DNA of 64,000 nucleotides from Anas platyrhynchos (taxonomy: Eukaryota > Chordata > Aves > Anseriformes > Anatidae). The notes under the pieces were generated by a model. That model saw only the letters and a program-made list of their open reading frames with translations, made no database searches and was not told where the DNA came from. The stretch is from assembly GCF_047663525.1 (NCBI RefSeq), contig NC_092591.1:34257001-34321000 (forward strand). Direction: 5' to 3'. The position numbers and the translations under genes were made by a program. Shown one piece after another: positions 26,101-41,100 of the stretch; the first letter of the stretch is position 1, and the number at the start of each line of letters is the position of its first letter.

Positions 26101-29100
26101 AGAGGACATTGCTGAGGTACACACAGGGGCACCTTCAGATTTCCTGCCTGGCATGCTTTTGATGTGAAAGGAGATGCAATCAAAGGAGCAGACAGCAGTG
26201 GCTATGAATTACCTGGAAAAAAAATCTTTACAGATTGTTCAGTCTGCAGCAGCTGTGCAGCCCTGGTATTGTTCAGAGATAGCACAGTTAGATAGATCTC
26301 TCCCCCACATATCACACTGTTTCAGTTATATATTCTTTACCAATTTATAAAAATACTACAAGGAGGGGTTCTCCAATCCAGATTTATGACTACATTTTTT
26401 GTATTTATATTTTGAATGGCAATTAAAGTACCCCTTATTGGGGCAAGTGAACCACATTGGATTCAGAAATCTCACCCCAAGATTTTGGAATCACTGTATA
26501 ATTCCCCACTAGTTTCTTGGTTGCTGTATTTTAAACCCCTACCTGATTTAAATGATGGAGTCACATAGCTGCTAGATCAGTGACAAATTAGTGCAACACT
26601 CCCTGAGTTCATTCAGAGGAAATAAAACAAGGATGCTGTGCCAAGAATATTAACTAATGCCGACAAGTAGCTGTAGCCAAAAAGGACTTCTTCATGGAAG
26701 ATACCACAGAGAAGAGCTGCAATATGGTTTGCCAGAGACACGGAAGTAGGGCAAAGCAATGCAACACATAAGCCAGGAAACAGAAATACATTACAATTTA
26801 TAGATAAGGCTTGAAAACTTAGGTAAGTGTGCCCTCTACACTCCATTCTGCCCGATCATGCAGGCATTGATCTCACAGTCTCACCGTTGAGCTGGGCTTA
26901 AAATACAGGAGCACTGTTCTATCAATTGGAAGTTTAGCAGTATCAAAGAGCGCACAGAGGAGATGGTCATCTGGAGTAGCAAAATCCTCGTCATACACTG
27001 TCAGCTCCAGCACATTCTGGAAAGAGAAGGAGAGGGGTTTTAGAGTTTCTAAAGTCTGGACATCACTGGCTCTAGGAATATTGGGAATGTGCGTAGGAAC
27101 AAAAGTTGAGGAATTAAGTATCATCTTTCTTGGGAGAAACATGCTATAATTTGAATATGAATTCTTCCCCATTTCAGCTTAATTGCCCCAACATGAGTAA
27201 TATATCTGCTATATCTACATGACAGCTTATTCAGCTCCCAGATTTTCTATCTACCTTGCACTGACTGGTAAGAGTCTCTAGTTTGCCTAAAACTTGAAAA
27301 AAGTGCTCGGTCCCTGTCCCTCTGGTAACACTAGGCTAGCATTCATACACATTGTATAAGGCTATGCAGACTGAAAACATCTTGAATAAAAAATATTTTT
27401 TCATCATGTTATACTCCCGTAAGAGCCAGTTTTTGTAGATCGGCACTTGAAAATACAAACACTGTGCTTCCAACACAGTCCCACCAGGGATAGGCCAATA
27501 GGGTCTCAAACAGCAAAGAACAGCTTTTAATTCATTCAATGTGGTTCATAAAGCTGCCTGGGTAGGCGAGAGACACCAGGAGTGTGGTGTAGCATGTCCA
27601 TGAGGCACAGACACTGTGCTTCCAAGACACAGGAGAAGCTGTGTTTGCCCACAAGTTCACATTCAGTAAACCAGGGTTTAGATGGATAAGCTTACTTATC
27701 CATTTTGCAGAAAATATACTAGGGAGAAATCTCAGAAGCAGGTGCTCTCTGCTGTTGCACTTCCACACTGTTCAGTAGCACATAAGATGCATGGCAAACC
27801 AGTTACACACCAAACCTTTGTCTTATACGTGCATTAGTAGGATCTAATGCACAAATGAGTTCCACCGAGCTTTAGCATGATATGAATTTTCCCTTCACAG
27901 TGTATTAGTTGCAAGAAAAGGCCATGTGGGGATGAAGTTCTACAAAAAATCTGAATTCTGAGACCTCTGCTTGTTTACATCATTTCCAACAAACTCTATA
28001 GAATCACTACTGCTTATTTAACGTCTAAGGTTTGCTGTACTAATTTAACTCTGAACCCTGTGGTTATGCCTCTCTAAGCAATTTAAACAGCGCCATCAAA
28101 GGTTTCCAGGCATGGGCACTCAGCCATCTTTAATGATCAACAATTTGAACAGTCCCTTATCTTATACTGTATCTTAAACAATTCCTGGGCATGGTTCATG
28201 GGATAGATAGGACCCACCATACACAAACATCTTCAGTATGCTTCAAGCAGACAACTCCGTCTCCTTACCTTGACCTGGCTCTGGATCCTGAAGTAGAAGG
28301 TTTCATTCCACACTGGGTCATTGGAGTTTCTTATGGTTTTGGTGCGGGACTTCTCAATTGTTGCAGTAGGCAACCACAACGACACGTAACAATCAGCCTG
28401 GCTTACTGAGTAGGAAAAGAGACAGAGCATTGTTAATGTGGCAAAGTAAGCAGTGCTGCGTGAGACTGAAAAGGTGACCTTATGGTACCAACACTAAGTG
28501 TGATTTATTTAGAGGCAGAAACACCTGAGGTTACATAGTTCTTTTTCAAGATACCCTTTTGAAAGGGAAAAAGCACAGACAATAAGATGATCTAGAACAG
28601 GAGGTGTTTTCTGTTCTTTCTGATGTGAGTTATGGATGACAGTGATGTATATAAAACAGGATCAGAGTTTCCTGTTAGTGAAGGATATTCCATCCCATTT
28701 CTCAAAGTCACCTAAATTAAAACACATCTCAAATACCTACACATAAGTATATGATGTGCTCTGTGCAAAGGGTATGTTCATACAGTTCATACAAAACACT
28801 GAAGAAGCCTTCAGAACTGCAAAACATTCTCTCACACAGACATTTCTTAACAGTAAAATGAGCAGATACATAATGAAAAAAGTAACTCTGAGAATGTGTG
28901 TCCTTTGATAAGGAACTTTTGAGAGAGATAAGTGATGATAATAAATGGAGAGTACCCTTCAGCAGCAGCAGGTAAGGACTCTGCAGGTAGGTCAGGAGAA
29001 CAGAGCTTGCATATCTACTCATGCAGAAAGTCAAAAACTTGCTGGGCTGCAACAGGAGTTTTTTCTTGTCTTCTGCTTTTCTTTCCTCGTTCTTGAGGTT

Positions 29101-32100
29101 TTGCAATGTCTCCCTACAGCCATTTGTTGTGTATCAAACTGTGTGGAGGATCCATTTTATGTTGTTGAAAGTGTATTTGTTCAAAAAAGCTCCCTGCTTT
29201 TCTTTCCATGTTAGCATGAAGAATTAAAATTCAGAAATTGCTTGAGAAATTACATAATGTTTTGTGCTTCATCAATTGACATTTTATTATTTTTATTATT
29301 TTTTCTACTTGTTTTAATGTTATAACACAGAAATAATAATAATAAAAAAAACCTGCTGTAATTTTTCTAAAAAAAATGTGGAGAAATTAACTTATTCCTG
29401 AAGAGTCAAAAAATTAAATTTCTCTGATAGAAAAGTTAGCTTAGAAAATATTTGCCATGCCCTAACCCTCTCCTGGTCTTTCCCACCTTCTATATCTCAT
29501 CTTGAACTAAAATACACATACACATACATGTATGTATTATTAGGTTCTGAAAGCAGATTAACTGTCCTGTCTGGAGTATTATCTTCTGCTCTAACTCACT
29601 TCTACCTTCCCACCACTCTTCTCTCTTAGCCCCCTTCCTTGTACTTTATTGCTAACTGTGCTAGTCAAGAGGAAATTCCACCTTCAACATTCAGGTTTCT
29701 TCCTTTTCTTAAAGAACAAAATCACAAAGGGAAGAAAAAGGTTTACTAAGGGCTACCTGTCTACTCTGTGTTCAAGCCCACAAGCAGAAGCAAAAGAAAT
29801 TATCCTAGTAGCATCTTTTTCCCCTTCACAGACAACATAGTGGGCTTCACAGACTGAGGACAGTGGGAACAGTGATTGTCAGGGATGTCATTTCAGATAT
29901 TTTGTCTGAATACTATAACCCTTTGCTTTCTGCTCTACTCATATGCATATCCTTCTTGCATTCAGTTGTGGAAGACATACCCAGGTCTTCACAATTCCCA
30001 TGAGTGCAGATGAACAATAAGCAGCATCAAGTGCTTCATTAATAGACAACAGAGAACCACTGCAGCACAAAGGTGATGCATATTTGCAGCAAGATGCTAG
30101 GAAACTGCTAAAATTGAAAACATTGGCTGCTAATCTTAAATGTCTCGCTGGTGAGGGTTGGTCTAGTCAGCCTGGCCAGCCTGGCTGCCTTGCACATTTT
30201 GCCTTGCTTATGCACATAAATACCTCTCTGAAGGAGGGACAAAGTGTCTCATCTGCACCTTTTTCTTGCAAAGAAAGCTGCTTGTCTTTATTTCATTTGT
30301 AGACAGAGTTGATTTAGTGCCTAGATTTTAAGGCTGGCCTCCTTCTGTCTTAAAACATTACTTTTAATTGTCTACTACTTGTCCAACTCCAGTATTCAGT
30401 CTATACATTTCCAGGAAGCATGTCTGTCTTGGATGGGGCACATTCAGAAATTCTTAATCATTTTTCTGCTGGGCAATAGGCCTTTTGCACCTTTCTACAG
30501 AGTAGAAGCAACAAGCTAATCTGTGGTGGACCTCTCAAAGTTTTTTAGGAGCATTGATTTAATTCTGTAGGACTGTTATTTTATTTTTTGTTTTTAATCT
30601 GGGAAACCCTATGCAGATAATGCTTCAAACAATGTTGAAATTGCAAAAATAGGCATTCATTTTTCGATACCCAGAGGTAATGATAATGATTTTAAAATGT
30701 TTTTAATGTAATTCTGTATGACTACTACTTGACTTTGGTTTATCACTGGAGATCAATGCCTGCTTGGTTTACAAAGTACTCTGTTCTACTGATGTGATTC
30801 ATCCTTCTTGCATATTAACTGTACTTTGAGATACAAAGCATATCAAATAATCTTTAATTATATGAGTGGGTGCAGGTAAACTAGTTAGCTGTGCATTTAA
30901 TTCAAAATACTGCTTCAGTTCTGCTTGCACAATCCCCTTCTACAACCTGGTTATTTGTGATTTCATCTTGTCAGCTGACATGCAGAAGAGCTTAGACAAG
31001 TCCTTGATGAAACTTTTCTCTTTTATTGCATCATCACACATGCGCCACAGCCATGAACAGGGAGGAAGGTGCAAGTGCAGAGAGTGTGACCCAATGATAC
31101 AACCCTAAGATATGGGTAATATATACCACTCAGAGCAGTGACACAGGGAAGTCCTCTGATACACCTTGCAGAAAAACAAGACAACCACAGAGTACTGGAG
31201 GGGGGATCTTGCTCTCATTCTCTTGCTTGGTGCTGGTTTTTGTTTTGTTCTATTCCTCCAGTTTTTATATGTACCAGCCACACAGAGGTATACTTTGAGC
31301 TACAGGATGAACAGGCACAGCAGCAAGGGTCAGCAACACTGATCAATGTCTACTTAGCAATCCCTCAGCATCACTTTTGCTTGTTAGAAACTGACAAGAG
31401 ACATTGGAAGAACATCTAAATTCATGAATTGCAGTTTTTATAAATGTATTAGAAAAACTACCAATTTACTGGTGGGCATAAGAATACGGTCTTTTTCATC
31501 GGTACATGTCAGAATTTTTTCTTTCTTTGGGAGAAAGTAATTATCCTCAAAAGAGCATTCACTTTTCAACCAGAAACCACTGAAATAACATTCCGTGAAA
31601 CAGCAGGAAGCAACAAGGACTGACCTAGTTTATAACAATTAGTTTAAATAAACACTGGATTATTTTAGAAATACTTGCAAAAGGTTGCTTTATAGTTATA
31701 AAAGAAAGCTTTTTGCCTGTACTCTGACATATCACTTACCTTCTTTTGAAGGATATGCTGTTTTCCATACTAAATACATATTGTCATTTAACCACTTATC
31801 CTTGTAGGATAAAATAGATCTTGATTCTTATAGTTATCTAATAAGCAGGCATCCCAAAGTAATGTATTTCACAGAATCACAGAATTTCTAGGTTGGAAGA
31901 GACCTCAAGATCATCGAGTCCAACCTCTGACCTAACACTAACAGTCCCCACTAAACCATATCCCTAAGCTCTACATCTAAAGGTCTTTTAAAGACCTCCA
32001 GGGATGATGACTCCACCACTTCCCTGGGCAGCCTGTTCCAATGTCTAACAACCCTTTCAGTAAAGAAGTTCTTATATCCTAGTGATGCCATCAACTTTAC

Positions 32101-35100
32101 TTTTTTGATGTTTACGTTTGTGTTTACAGTGTCCAGTTATCTCCTAAGAACTTTCAAGAAAATGAGCTATTTGAAGGAACAATAGGGATACTTACAAGCA
32201 TCTGCTCGCTGGAGATTTCTCATTCGGATGATCCTCACAGTCAGCAGGTAGCAGGGAGATGATTCTATCTGGAGAATGGTAGGAAACAGAGTATGAATAA
32301 AATTTCAGAAAAAAAAAAATTTGCAACCTAATCAAGTGCTACAAAACAATAATACAGTCAGTAAAAATTATGTCAACCTTCTCAGTGTTCTGCAGATGAA
32401 AACCTGCAACAACACAGAGTAAAAACATGGTGCAAGGATAACTGTAGTGGGTTAGAGCAGACTGCTCGGTACCCCCTGCCTTACCACGGTCTTGGTTGGC
32501 TTGAAGAACACAGAGAAATACAAAATGGTATTTCCTATAACTGTTCCAAGCCTGCAGCAATTTGAAATTTAAAGGCATTCCAAGCCAGGTGTAGTTTCTT
32601 TTTATTTGTTGAAAGTTTCTGCTATTAAAGAAGCCTTATTTGAACATTTTATACATTCTGTCTTAATACTGTGTCACTCAGAGGGTGGTTGGCTCATTAG
32701 GGCAAACAAAAAGGAATATATTCATGTCAAATGAGACTGTATGCAAAATGATTGCAAATGCTATAGAACATAGCTACAATAAGTCTCTTGAATACAACAA
32801 ATGATTTGGTGAGCACCATGATGTAGTTGTTAAAATACTGATAATCTTCCTCAAAGTTACAATCACTGTAGTATCCACCTATGAAGTCCCATTGCATTGA
32901 AAAGATCTCTCCGGAGAACAGCTGTTGTTGCATGGTGCTAAGCACTGCTCTGAAAGGTGTTTTTGACTTCTGCTTCAAAAACATAGAACAGCCATCTCAT
33001 AATCTCTCTCTCTTTTTTTTTTTTTCCTCATTACAACTCTCCAAGAAAAAAACAAGCAAACAACAACAATAAAAAATGAACAAAAAAATAAAAGAGCAAT
33101 AATCTGAGCTGAGCTTTTCTAAATCAAAAGTACCTCATAAACTAATGACTGAGAATTATGTCCAGAGAATGTAAGGGCTTAAAGAGTTAGGTACTGGTTG
33201 CCTTTGGGAAAAAATAAAAATTAACACCCCCTTCAAAAACCCTGAAAAAGGAAAGTGCTTAAGTTATTCTGGCCCCTTTAAATATCTCTGCCACAATCTT
33301 CTATAAAACAAGTCTCTCCAGATTTTGTGACTGCAGGCACCTCTTCCTATTTATTATTAGAGGATAACGTGATTTCCTTCTCCTAAGGAAGGTGATTTCC
33401 TGCTGGCTCATTCCAAAAAGCTGTCTCTGGCTCAGCCCTGTCTGCAAAAGGCTACTCTAACAAAGCCAATAAATAAATCAGCATTTCCTGCTACTGTAAC
33501 ACATGGTCATTTCCTCACACTCCTAGAAACATTTCCACCTGCATAAGCTGTTACAGCAGAGCCCTCCAAATCATTCTGTTTGACAACTGCTATTTTTATA
33601 AACTGATTTCCTCTCATTTAGGAGCATCCTTCTATTTCTATAGCACTTCAGAAACTTCCTAGAATGACTATAAACAAGCAGACAAAATAGATGTTAAGGC
33701 AGATAAAGAGAGGCTGGAAGAACCTCGCTTAAAACAATATGTATACTATTGCCAATTTTTATTTTTATTTTTTAATAGAACAGAACAAAAAAAACCTTTA
33801 ATTTCAGATGGGAAGACAATTAGCCCTCTTCTGTTACAACAAAATACTTTTTCTGCTTGTGTTTAAAACTCTCTTGTCTTCCATAACACATCATGTTATG
33901 TTAAAATGTTACACTGAGATCTTAAAAAGGGTTCTGGCTGTCCCTCCTGTATGTGCCACAAGAAATCCTTGCTTTCTGCCTTTTTTAGTACTTTTATTTC
34001 ATGAAATTCACTCTCAGCAATTCACCTGCCTTCTGTTTCAAGGAAGATAACAGAAACTGCCAAATTTGCAAGCGATAACTGATAGAGTGGTATGTCCTCA
34101 GAGCTACTCCATGCTCTACACAGGCTCAAATTTCCAAAAAGGTACAGCTATATTAACAAAGTTCTCCACCCAGTTATTTATCTTCTTCTCAGCTGGGTAA
34201 TTAGCAAAGGTGGATCACCACACTCACCTGTTAGGAACGAGTCTGGGCACCTTGGAGCCAGGATATGCCCTAGAAGGCAGAAACTCATTGTTTGGTAGGA
34301 TCTGCATAAGCATGGAGCTGTTCACATGCAACAGTTTTGCTCAGGAGAGTTCAGAGATTGCACAAGATGCTGCCAGCTCATGGATCAGTTCCAGTTATAC
34401 TTCCTCAAGCAAATGGCTCACTTGCTTGAGTAAGAACTGATTGATTCCATATTTGCAAAGCAGTTTGAGATTTTTAGATAAGACACATTCAGGAAGTGCA
34501 CTGGTTTGGTTGATTTTTTTTTGTTGTTGTTTTGTTTGTTTGTTTTTTTAAATGATGTATTACTCAGTTGCTGCCATCTGATCACCTGTTCCCTGGTTCC
34601 CATGTAATGATTTTCAAATGTCAAATTTGGCCAAAGTTCCCCATCTGACATGGGGAAATTGGTTCTCAGACATGTGGGTTTTGCTAATAGACATCCTGAA
34701 GTTTCACAAAGAATCAGTGGCTTCATAGAAGCAGTACAAGTCAGTTGCTGCACTCACACTGTGGGAGAAGCAGATGCTATGAGCCAGCCACCCACAGAGA
34801 GGAAGCAGCCAGGCAGCCCCACCACCTGCTGGTGGGGTACCAAAACCAAGGAGACCTGAAATCACCCCGTGGTCAGACCTCATTAGTTCTACTGCTCCCT
34901 GGAGAATTTGCTATTTTAATTAATTTCAGTAACTTATCAAACAAAGGAATTGTATTTAAACTGTGACAATCTTAACATAATTTAGGGTCTAATTATACAA
35001 AGAAAATACCAGCTACGCATACATAAAGTGAAGGATGTAAGTTCTGTTATCTAGTTTACTTAAAACTTACTATGATCTCTTTACGAAAAATTGTTGCTGC

Positions 35101-38100
35101 TCTGTCACCTTGTTCCACACACCAAGGGTTTTTAGCATTGCCTTGCATGGTGAAAGACCCCAAGCAGAGTCCTGCCTGGGACAACCATAAGTTAGCAACG
35201 TAACCTCATAGTTTAGCTTTCAAGAAAAGCAAGACTGATTTAGCTACTCTGTGACTGTTTCATTGATTGTCAGCCTGTTGGCCTGTCTTCATTTCAGTGT
35301 TTCCCAAATTGTGTTTTATGTACCTATTCATATAACAGAAAGGCAAACAATGTAGCATGCTGGGATGCCAGTGCATAAGCAAAGCTTACACTGCTAGTTT
35401 ATTTGTACTCCCAGGAAAACAAAGTTTTACTGGGATTTTCCAAACAGCAGCCTCACCAAACATAGAGCAGACTCTCTTCCAGTTTTCCACCACTTCTCAA
35501 AAGAAAGAATACTATAGTATGAAATTTGGCACCAAGTTACTGTGTTGGTGGAAATAAAGGATTCTTGCACCATATGATTGCACCATATGATCTTGATCCA
35601 ACTTTCTCCCATCCAATCTAGTAAGAATCTGAAAACAGAATTTTCTCTGTCATGAGTACTCCAGGGATTCCAGGCAGTCTACATTCCTGACATATTTGTG
35701 TGTCCCTATGTCTATCCCAGCCCTCTCTAAAGTCACACTCATATTCACATGTAGGTATGTGTGGCATGCATCCATCTCAAGAAGCACTGGTGTAAATACT
35801 CCACTATTTTAGCTGTATAATACATCCTGTCACATCGCAGTTGGCTATGGAGCTCCAAAATGACAGCTCTTCCTAATGCATCCATGAGACCAGAGAATGA
35901 TTAGTCTTCTTTACCTTTTTTACTTGCTTTTCTCTCCATGCCTTTCTTCAGCCTTTAGACTTCTTCATCTAACAGATTCTTCCAACATGGGCTATTGCTA
36001 GCAGCATCTTCCTAGCTTGTGATTTTAACGGTACCGACATTCACTACTCCACCATGCCTACTGTAGATTACCCGAGCCTCACAGTTTCATAAACGTATGG
36101 TCAAATATACATCAGATCAATGCATATTTTGTTTTTCTGTGTTAGATGCCTGTTTTACCATAGATATTTGATCAGCTAGCAGAATATGGTAGCTGCTTGC
36201 CCCAAATAAAAAGCAGTCATCCAACATCACTGACCCCAGAGGAGAATTTGCTCTTGAATTCAAGGGGCAGAAAACACATTCTCAGTCTTGATTATTGCCC
36301 TTTATAAATAAATAAATTGACTTCTACAACAGTTGAAAAAGGCCACTTCTACATATCAAGCTGAAAAAAAAATGTTATCTATGAAAACCATGAAAAGAGC
36401 TTCCTCTCCACCCACACATTTTCCCTGCACACCCAATAGTAACACCTCTATCCATTCCTGTGTCATCTACTGGCACAGCAGCCTTTCCTGGCAAAGATAA
36501 CTTCCCTGCCTTTACTAATGTCCCCTTGCAATCCTGGCCCAGAGAAACATTCTGCTGAGATGAAATCATGCACAGGATGCCACCAGGGCACTCCTTTCTT
36601 CATCTCTGGCTGCTAATTTAACTAGATGGCAGCCAGGGACCAAATCAAAGGAACTAAGATACTGTTCTGCTGACAGTGCATCTAGAGTTGGTGCTCTGTG
36701 AAGAAGTGCCCATGTTGAGCTATCTGTGAATCAGGTCTCTTAGTGTGTATCCGCAGGTTTCTGTGGGGTATGTCTATAGGCCTATTTGGGGTTCTTCAGG
36801 TTGTGCACGCACTCAGTCAAGCCAGACCCCACCAACCACTGCCATGGGATATGACAGGGGAGCTCACCATGGCGTGCTGCCTGGGTTAAGCATGGCTGGC
36901 TGCTGGTTTTGGTGATGTCTCTGAAGTTCTTCCTCATTCTTGAGGAACCCAGGCTCCACACCGGAAAAGCAGTTGCTCTAATTGCTTCCTTCTTTCGCCT
37001 CCTCCAGACACTGGCGTTGTGGCTGCACAGGGGCCTGGGGAGTGCCGAGGGGACAGATGCCAGCAATACAGCTGCCACAGGCTGTTTTTCACAAGTTGCT
37101 TGTTGCATGTTTTAGGAACATAACTTCTAATCAGACTTCCTTTTCAACAGAAGTCTTGGTTGGATGTTGTTGGAATCAAACACCCTCACGGCCAGACAGA
37201 AACACTCCTTTCATGCATACAGCCATGATAATACTGGTGTCAACAGGGAAAATTCACCTGTGCCTGCAGAAGCAGGACAGGTGTAGACTTGGCCACAGGA
37301 ATTACGTCCTTTAGATCATTACTTCCTCATACACATATCCTTCATGGGCTTCTGAATACTTCCAAGGAATAAGAGTGCACACATGTTGCTGTGCTTAAAA
37401 ATATAATTCCAAAAAAAAAACAGGATTTCAAATACTGTTCAGCACAACATGTCAGTACACTGTGACCCCAGCTTCTGAGGAGGTTTACTATTTTACTGAC
37501 AACTCAAGCTAATTGATACATCAGTACTCTTAAAATCATTCTCCATCTTTAGTATTTCCACTTACTCAACGGTTGGATTTCTTCAAATTTTGAAAAGTGG
37601 TTCCATTTGAAAACATAAAACACTCAACTACACATACAAAATTATTTCCACATGTAGAATTTTAGCCAGGGGAATAAGATAGGCCACCAGTGAAAAGACA
37701 CAGCTCTTTTGTCCTGTTTTGCTCTTCATAACCAGAATAAACATGAGAGAAAGACACTAACTGGGTCATCTGACAGAGGGTTGAGACTCGTCACATGTAA
37801 TTCCAGATAGCTTTAAAACAGGTGTTTACACTGGACAGCTGTTAGGCATTTCTGGAGTCTCATCCTAAGGCAGACATTACCACAGGACATGCATCACCCT
37901 CTGAAAAATCTCTGTGTATGACTACTGATTGTCAGGGGAATCTAGAGGTCTGTCTCAGGCAGACATGTTTTACATTTTCAATGTCAAAGATAGACCTTAT
38001 TTCAAAGCTAAGAGCTAATTGGAAGTGGCTTCCTTTGTCTTATTTTTGAAGCAGAAGGCATGCTGAAGTGTATCATTTCAGCAGCAGGGATCTCATGCCT

Positions 38101-41100
38101 GCTTCAGATCCTGATTCACTCCAAGCTCAGTGACAGCACGTGCTGCTGCTTCTCATAACTAAGTCTAGCCTGTGTAAGAGGCAGGGAAGAAGCTTCCCAC
38201 TTTTCCCATGATCTTAGGAGCTGCTTCCAGCTCCAAAACCCAGTGGAAGCCAGGGTTCCTGCTTTGCACAGGGATGAAGAGTTTAACCTGTCCCTCTTCT
38301 GGTAAAGTGCTGCTGTTCTCACAGCAGCATAAACCCTAAAAGAACAAGGAGTCCTTGCCTGGCAGTGAAATGAAGTACCATTCACTGAAAGTATGAGATA
38401 TCTTAACCTCTTTAGGACATGTCTCATGTTGTATTCAGAACTATATATCCATTATTTCACTTCCCTTCCTCCACATGAATTGTTGTATGAAACCTACTGC
38501 AATCCTTAAATATTTTAATATAAGCACTGATGCCTGCAACGCCATATCTGATCCTGACTGCAGCTTTAGCATAGAGCAAAGTACCAGTCAAAGCCTGTAT
38601 AATATATATTTCTTAATGCAGATAAAAATCAACATGTTGGCGTAAAGGCACATGCATTTGCTGGAATATGCTGTAATAGATATTTTTAACAGTTCACTCC
38701 TCTTAGCAGCCATCAACCTTCATTTAAGTCTTCCAGTGATGAAATACTTACATTGGAGCATAACATTTACATAAGACCATGTGATGTGTCCTTCATGCAA
38801 ACACATGATATGCTGCAATAATGAAATGATAATCATACAAGCACATTGGATAGAGAACTATGTTCTAATCATAGAAGAAAAAACTGTGATCATGTAACCA
38901 GATGCAATAACAACAACTCTGTCCATCACCAATGGATTTTCATGATTTTTTGGAATTTTGAAATGTGAAAAATAATCCTTCTGTAAGAAACAGGTGCAGT
39001 ATAGTGATCTACAAGGTTATGATCCCATACACATAAGATGCTTCTTTTGGTCCACTACTATCACATCTGCTTCCTCAAAATTTCACCACCCTGAAATGTC
39101 TTTGATCTAAGCCTATATCCTGAGCAGATAATGCAAAAACAAGCATATCATTTTGTGGGATTAAGAAATGAAGACAAGAAGTTACCTGTTGTATGCATAA
39201 TTATCACGGGTAATTATAGCCCAGTTCAAATCTTTCTGCTTTCCCTCTTCATGACTTTGGGTTTCTTATCAGTTGTAAGTAGAAAGCATTGTACTAAAGT
39301 CTTATCAATTCATTTTTTCTCATTATGTTTTTTCTATCTAGAAAATTTTTCACCTAATGAATGTTTCAAAATTTTGGTATCCCTACAGACTGGAGATAAC
39401 AGAGATTGTAAGTTAAATATTTGCAAGATTTAAATCCCAGAAGACCCCAAACTGGTCTATATATATATCCTGAGAAAATATAGTAAAATCTTTAAATGAC
39501 TGATTTTATTTTTTTAATACAAATCCTAATACTGGGTAAACAGAAAAGCTAAACTTTGAAAAATGTAGCGTATGCAAAGAAATAAAAAAACTTGGGATGC
39601 GAATGTGAATTTGCTTTAAAAGTTTTTGTTGCCTATATTTTACAAGGACTACCTCCATGTATATCTAGTATATGGCAAAGCTCACCTGCCTACTCATTTA
39701 CAATATTACTTTAGCTTTCAGATAAAGTTCCTATTTACGCTTTATTCTGTCTCAATATGATGTGTCTAAATAAATTATAATGCAAAATGCTGTAAATTAG
39801 CTAGCTCAGAATCAGATAGTTCTTTGGAAAACATTGTTATATGTGATTCATATCTTCATTTACACTCCTCTAATCCTGACAGATAGGAAACAATGCCTGT
39901 ATTTACTGCACAAATGGCAAAGTATCACAATGAGAACCCTCATTGAAATTCAAACATCACTCTTTTCATAAAATTCCCCATTACAGTTGTGTTTTTTTGT
40001 TTGTTTGTTTGTTTGTTTTTTTGATGGAGCATAGACATGGTGAAAAGACAGGGATCGATAATCTAGGACTTCCCCATAAATTGCTAAATTAGAGGTTGCA
40101 CTGCAGTCATTACAGCAGAACAGGGATCACTTATTTTTGACCATTTCAGTTATGAAAAGCATTGATGAAAAAGAAAGTGCACCGATGGATTTCCTTTACA
40201 AATAAGTGAAGGATGAAAACAGTGTGCAGATATTCTGCATAGTTCTAATAACAGATAAGAGAGAAATACAATGAGCAAACTCTGAAAATCATAAATGTAA
40301 GTGGAATAAAACCATCCAAACAATAAATTTAGGGATGTTTCTCTTGTACCACTCAAACGCCTACCATCATTATTTATTTGCCTGAGCCTTCTCCCCTTTC
40401 AGCAAAACAAAACATTCTTCTCTTTTTGGTTCAAAGTTCTCTTATTCGTAATACCTTGAAATCACCTTTGCCTGGTTCAGTACTTCGTTCATTTTCTTCT
40501 TGAGGCCTACTACCTCTGAAAGGATCAAAAGAATCAAAAGAATCCAAAGAGTCCGAGTCCAAGTCTGAGTCGTCTTCATCCTGAAGAAATAAACGATAAC
40601 ATTAAAACAACAACAGCATTATCAGGATAGATTATTAATTCCTACTTGCAATAACTCATGCTTAAACCCCAATTAGAACAGCTGTTGGTTACACCCTGCT
40701 GTGGCACAGGGCTCAGCATAATGAACAAACCACCACATGGTTTGGTGCACACGGGCACAAAATCCAGGGGGTAAAGGGGTGCACTTTCAACAAGTCAATG
40801 AAGGAGGAGCAGTTTCAGTCATAAGATAACCAAAAAGTCCTTAAATTTATTCAGTGAATAAAAGTTTTTTTGTTTTGTTTTGTTTTGCTTTCAATATGAT
40901 CTTTTGGCAACCTGCTGTCACTCTCAGGAGTCATTAAATATTGATGAAAAAAATAATCCCAATCAGTCTACTCTGGGTTCACACCTCATTCTTGAGACAT
41001 ATTGTAATTGCAAAATTTTAAATATAATATTTCATCCCCTCCCCCCCCAGGATACAGAAGTCCCAAAATACTTCTAAAATGTAAAGTGCCCATTTCTGAA

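Noticed and set aside
36782-37314. Overlapping open frames of about 110 codons on both strands in gene 2 intron 2
   Set aside because: No recognisable family, no promoter or splice support; the region is locally GC-richer, which lengthens chance frames.
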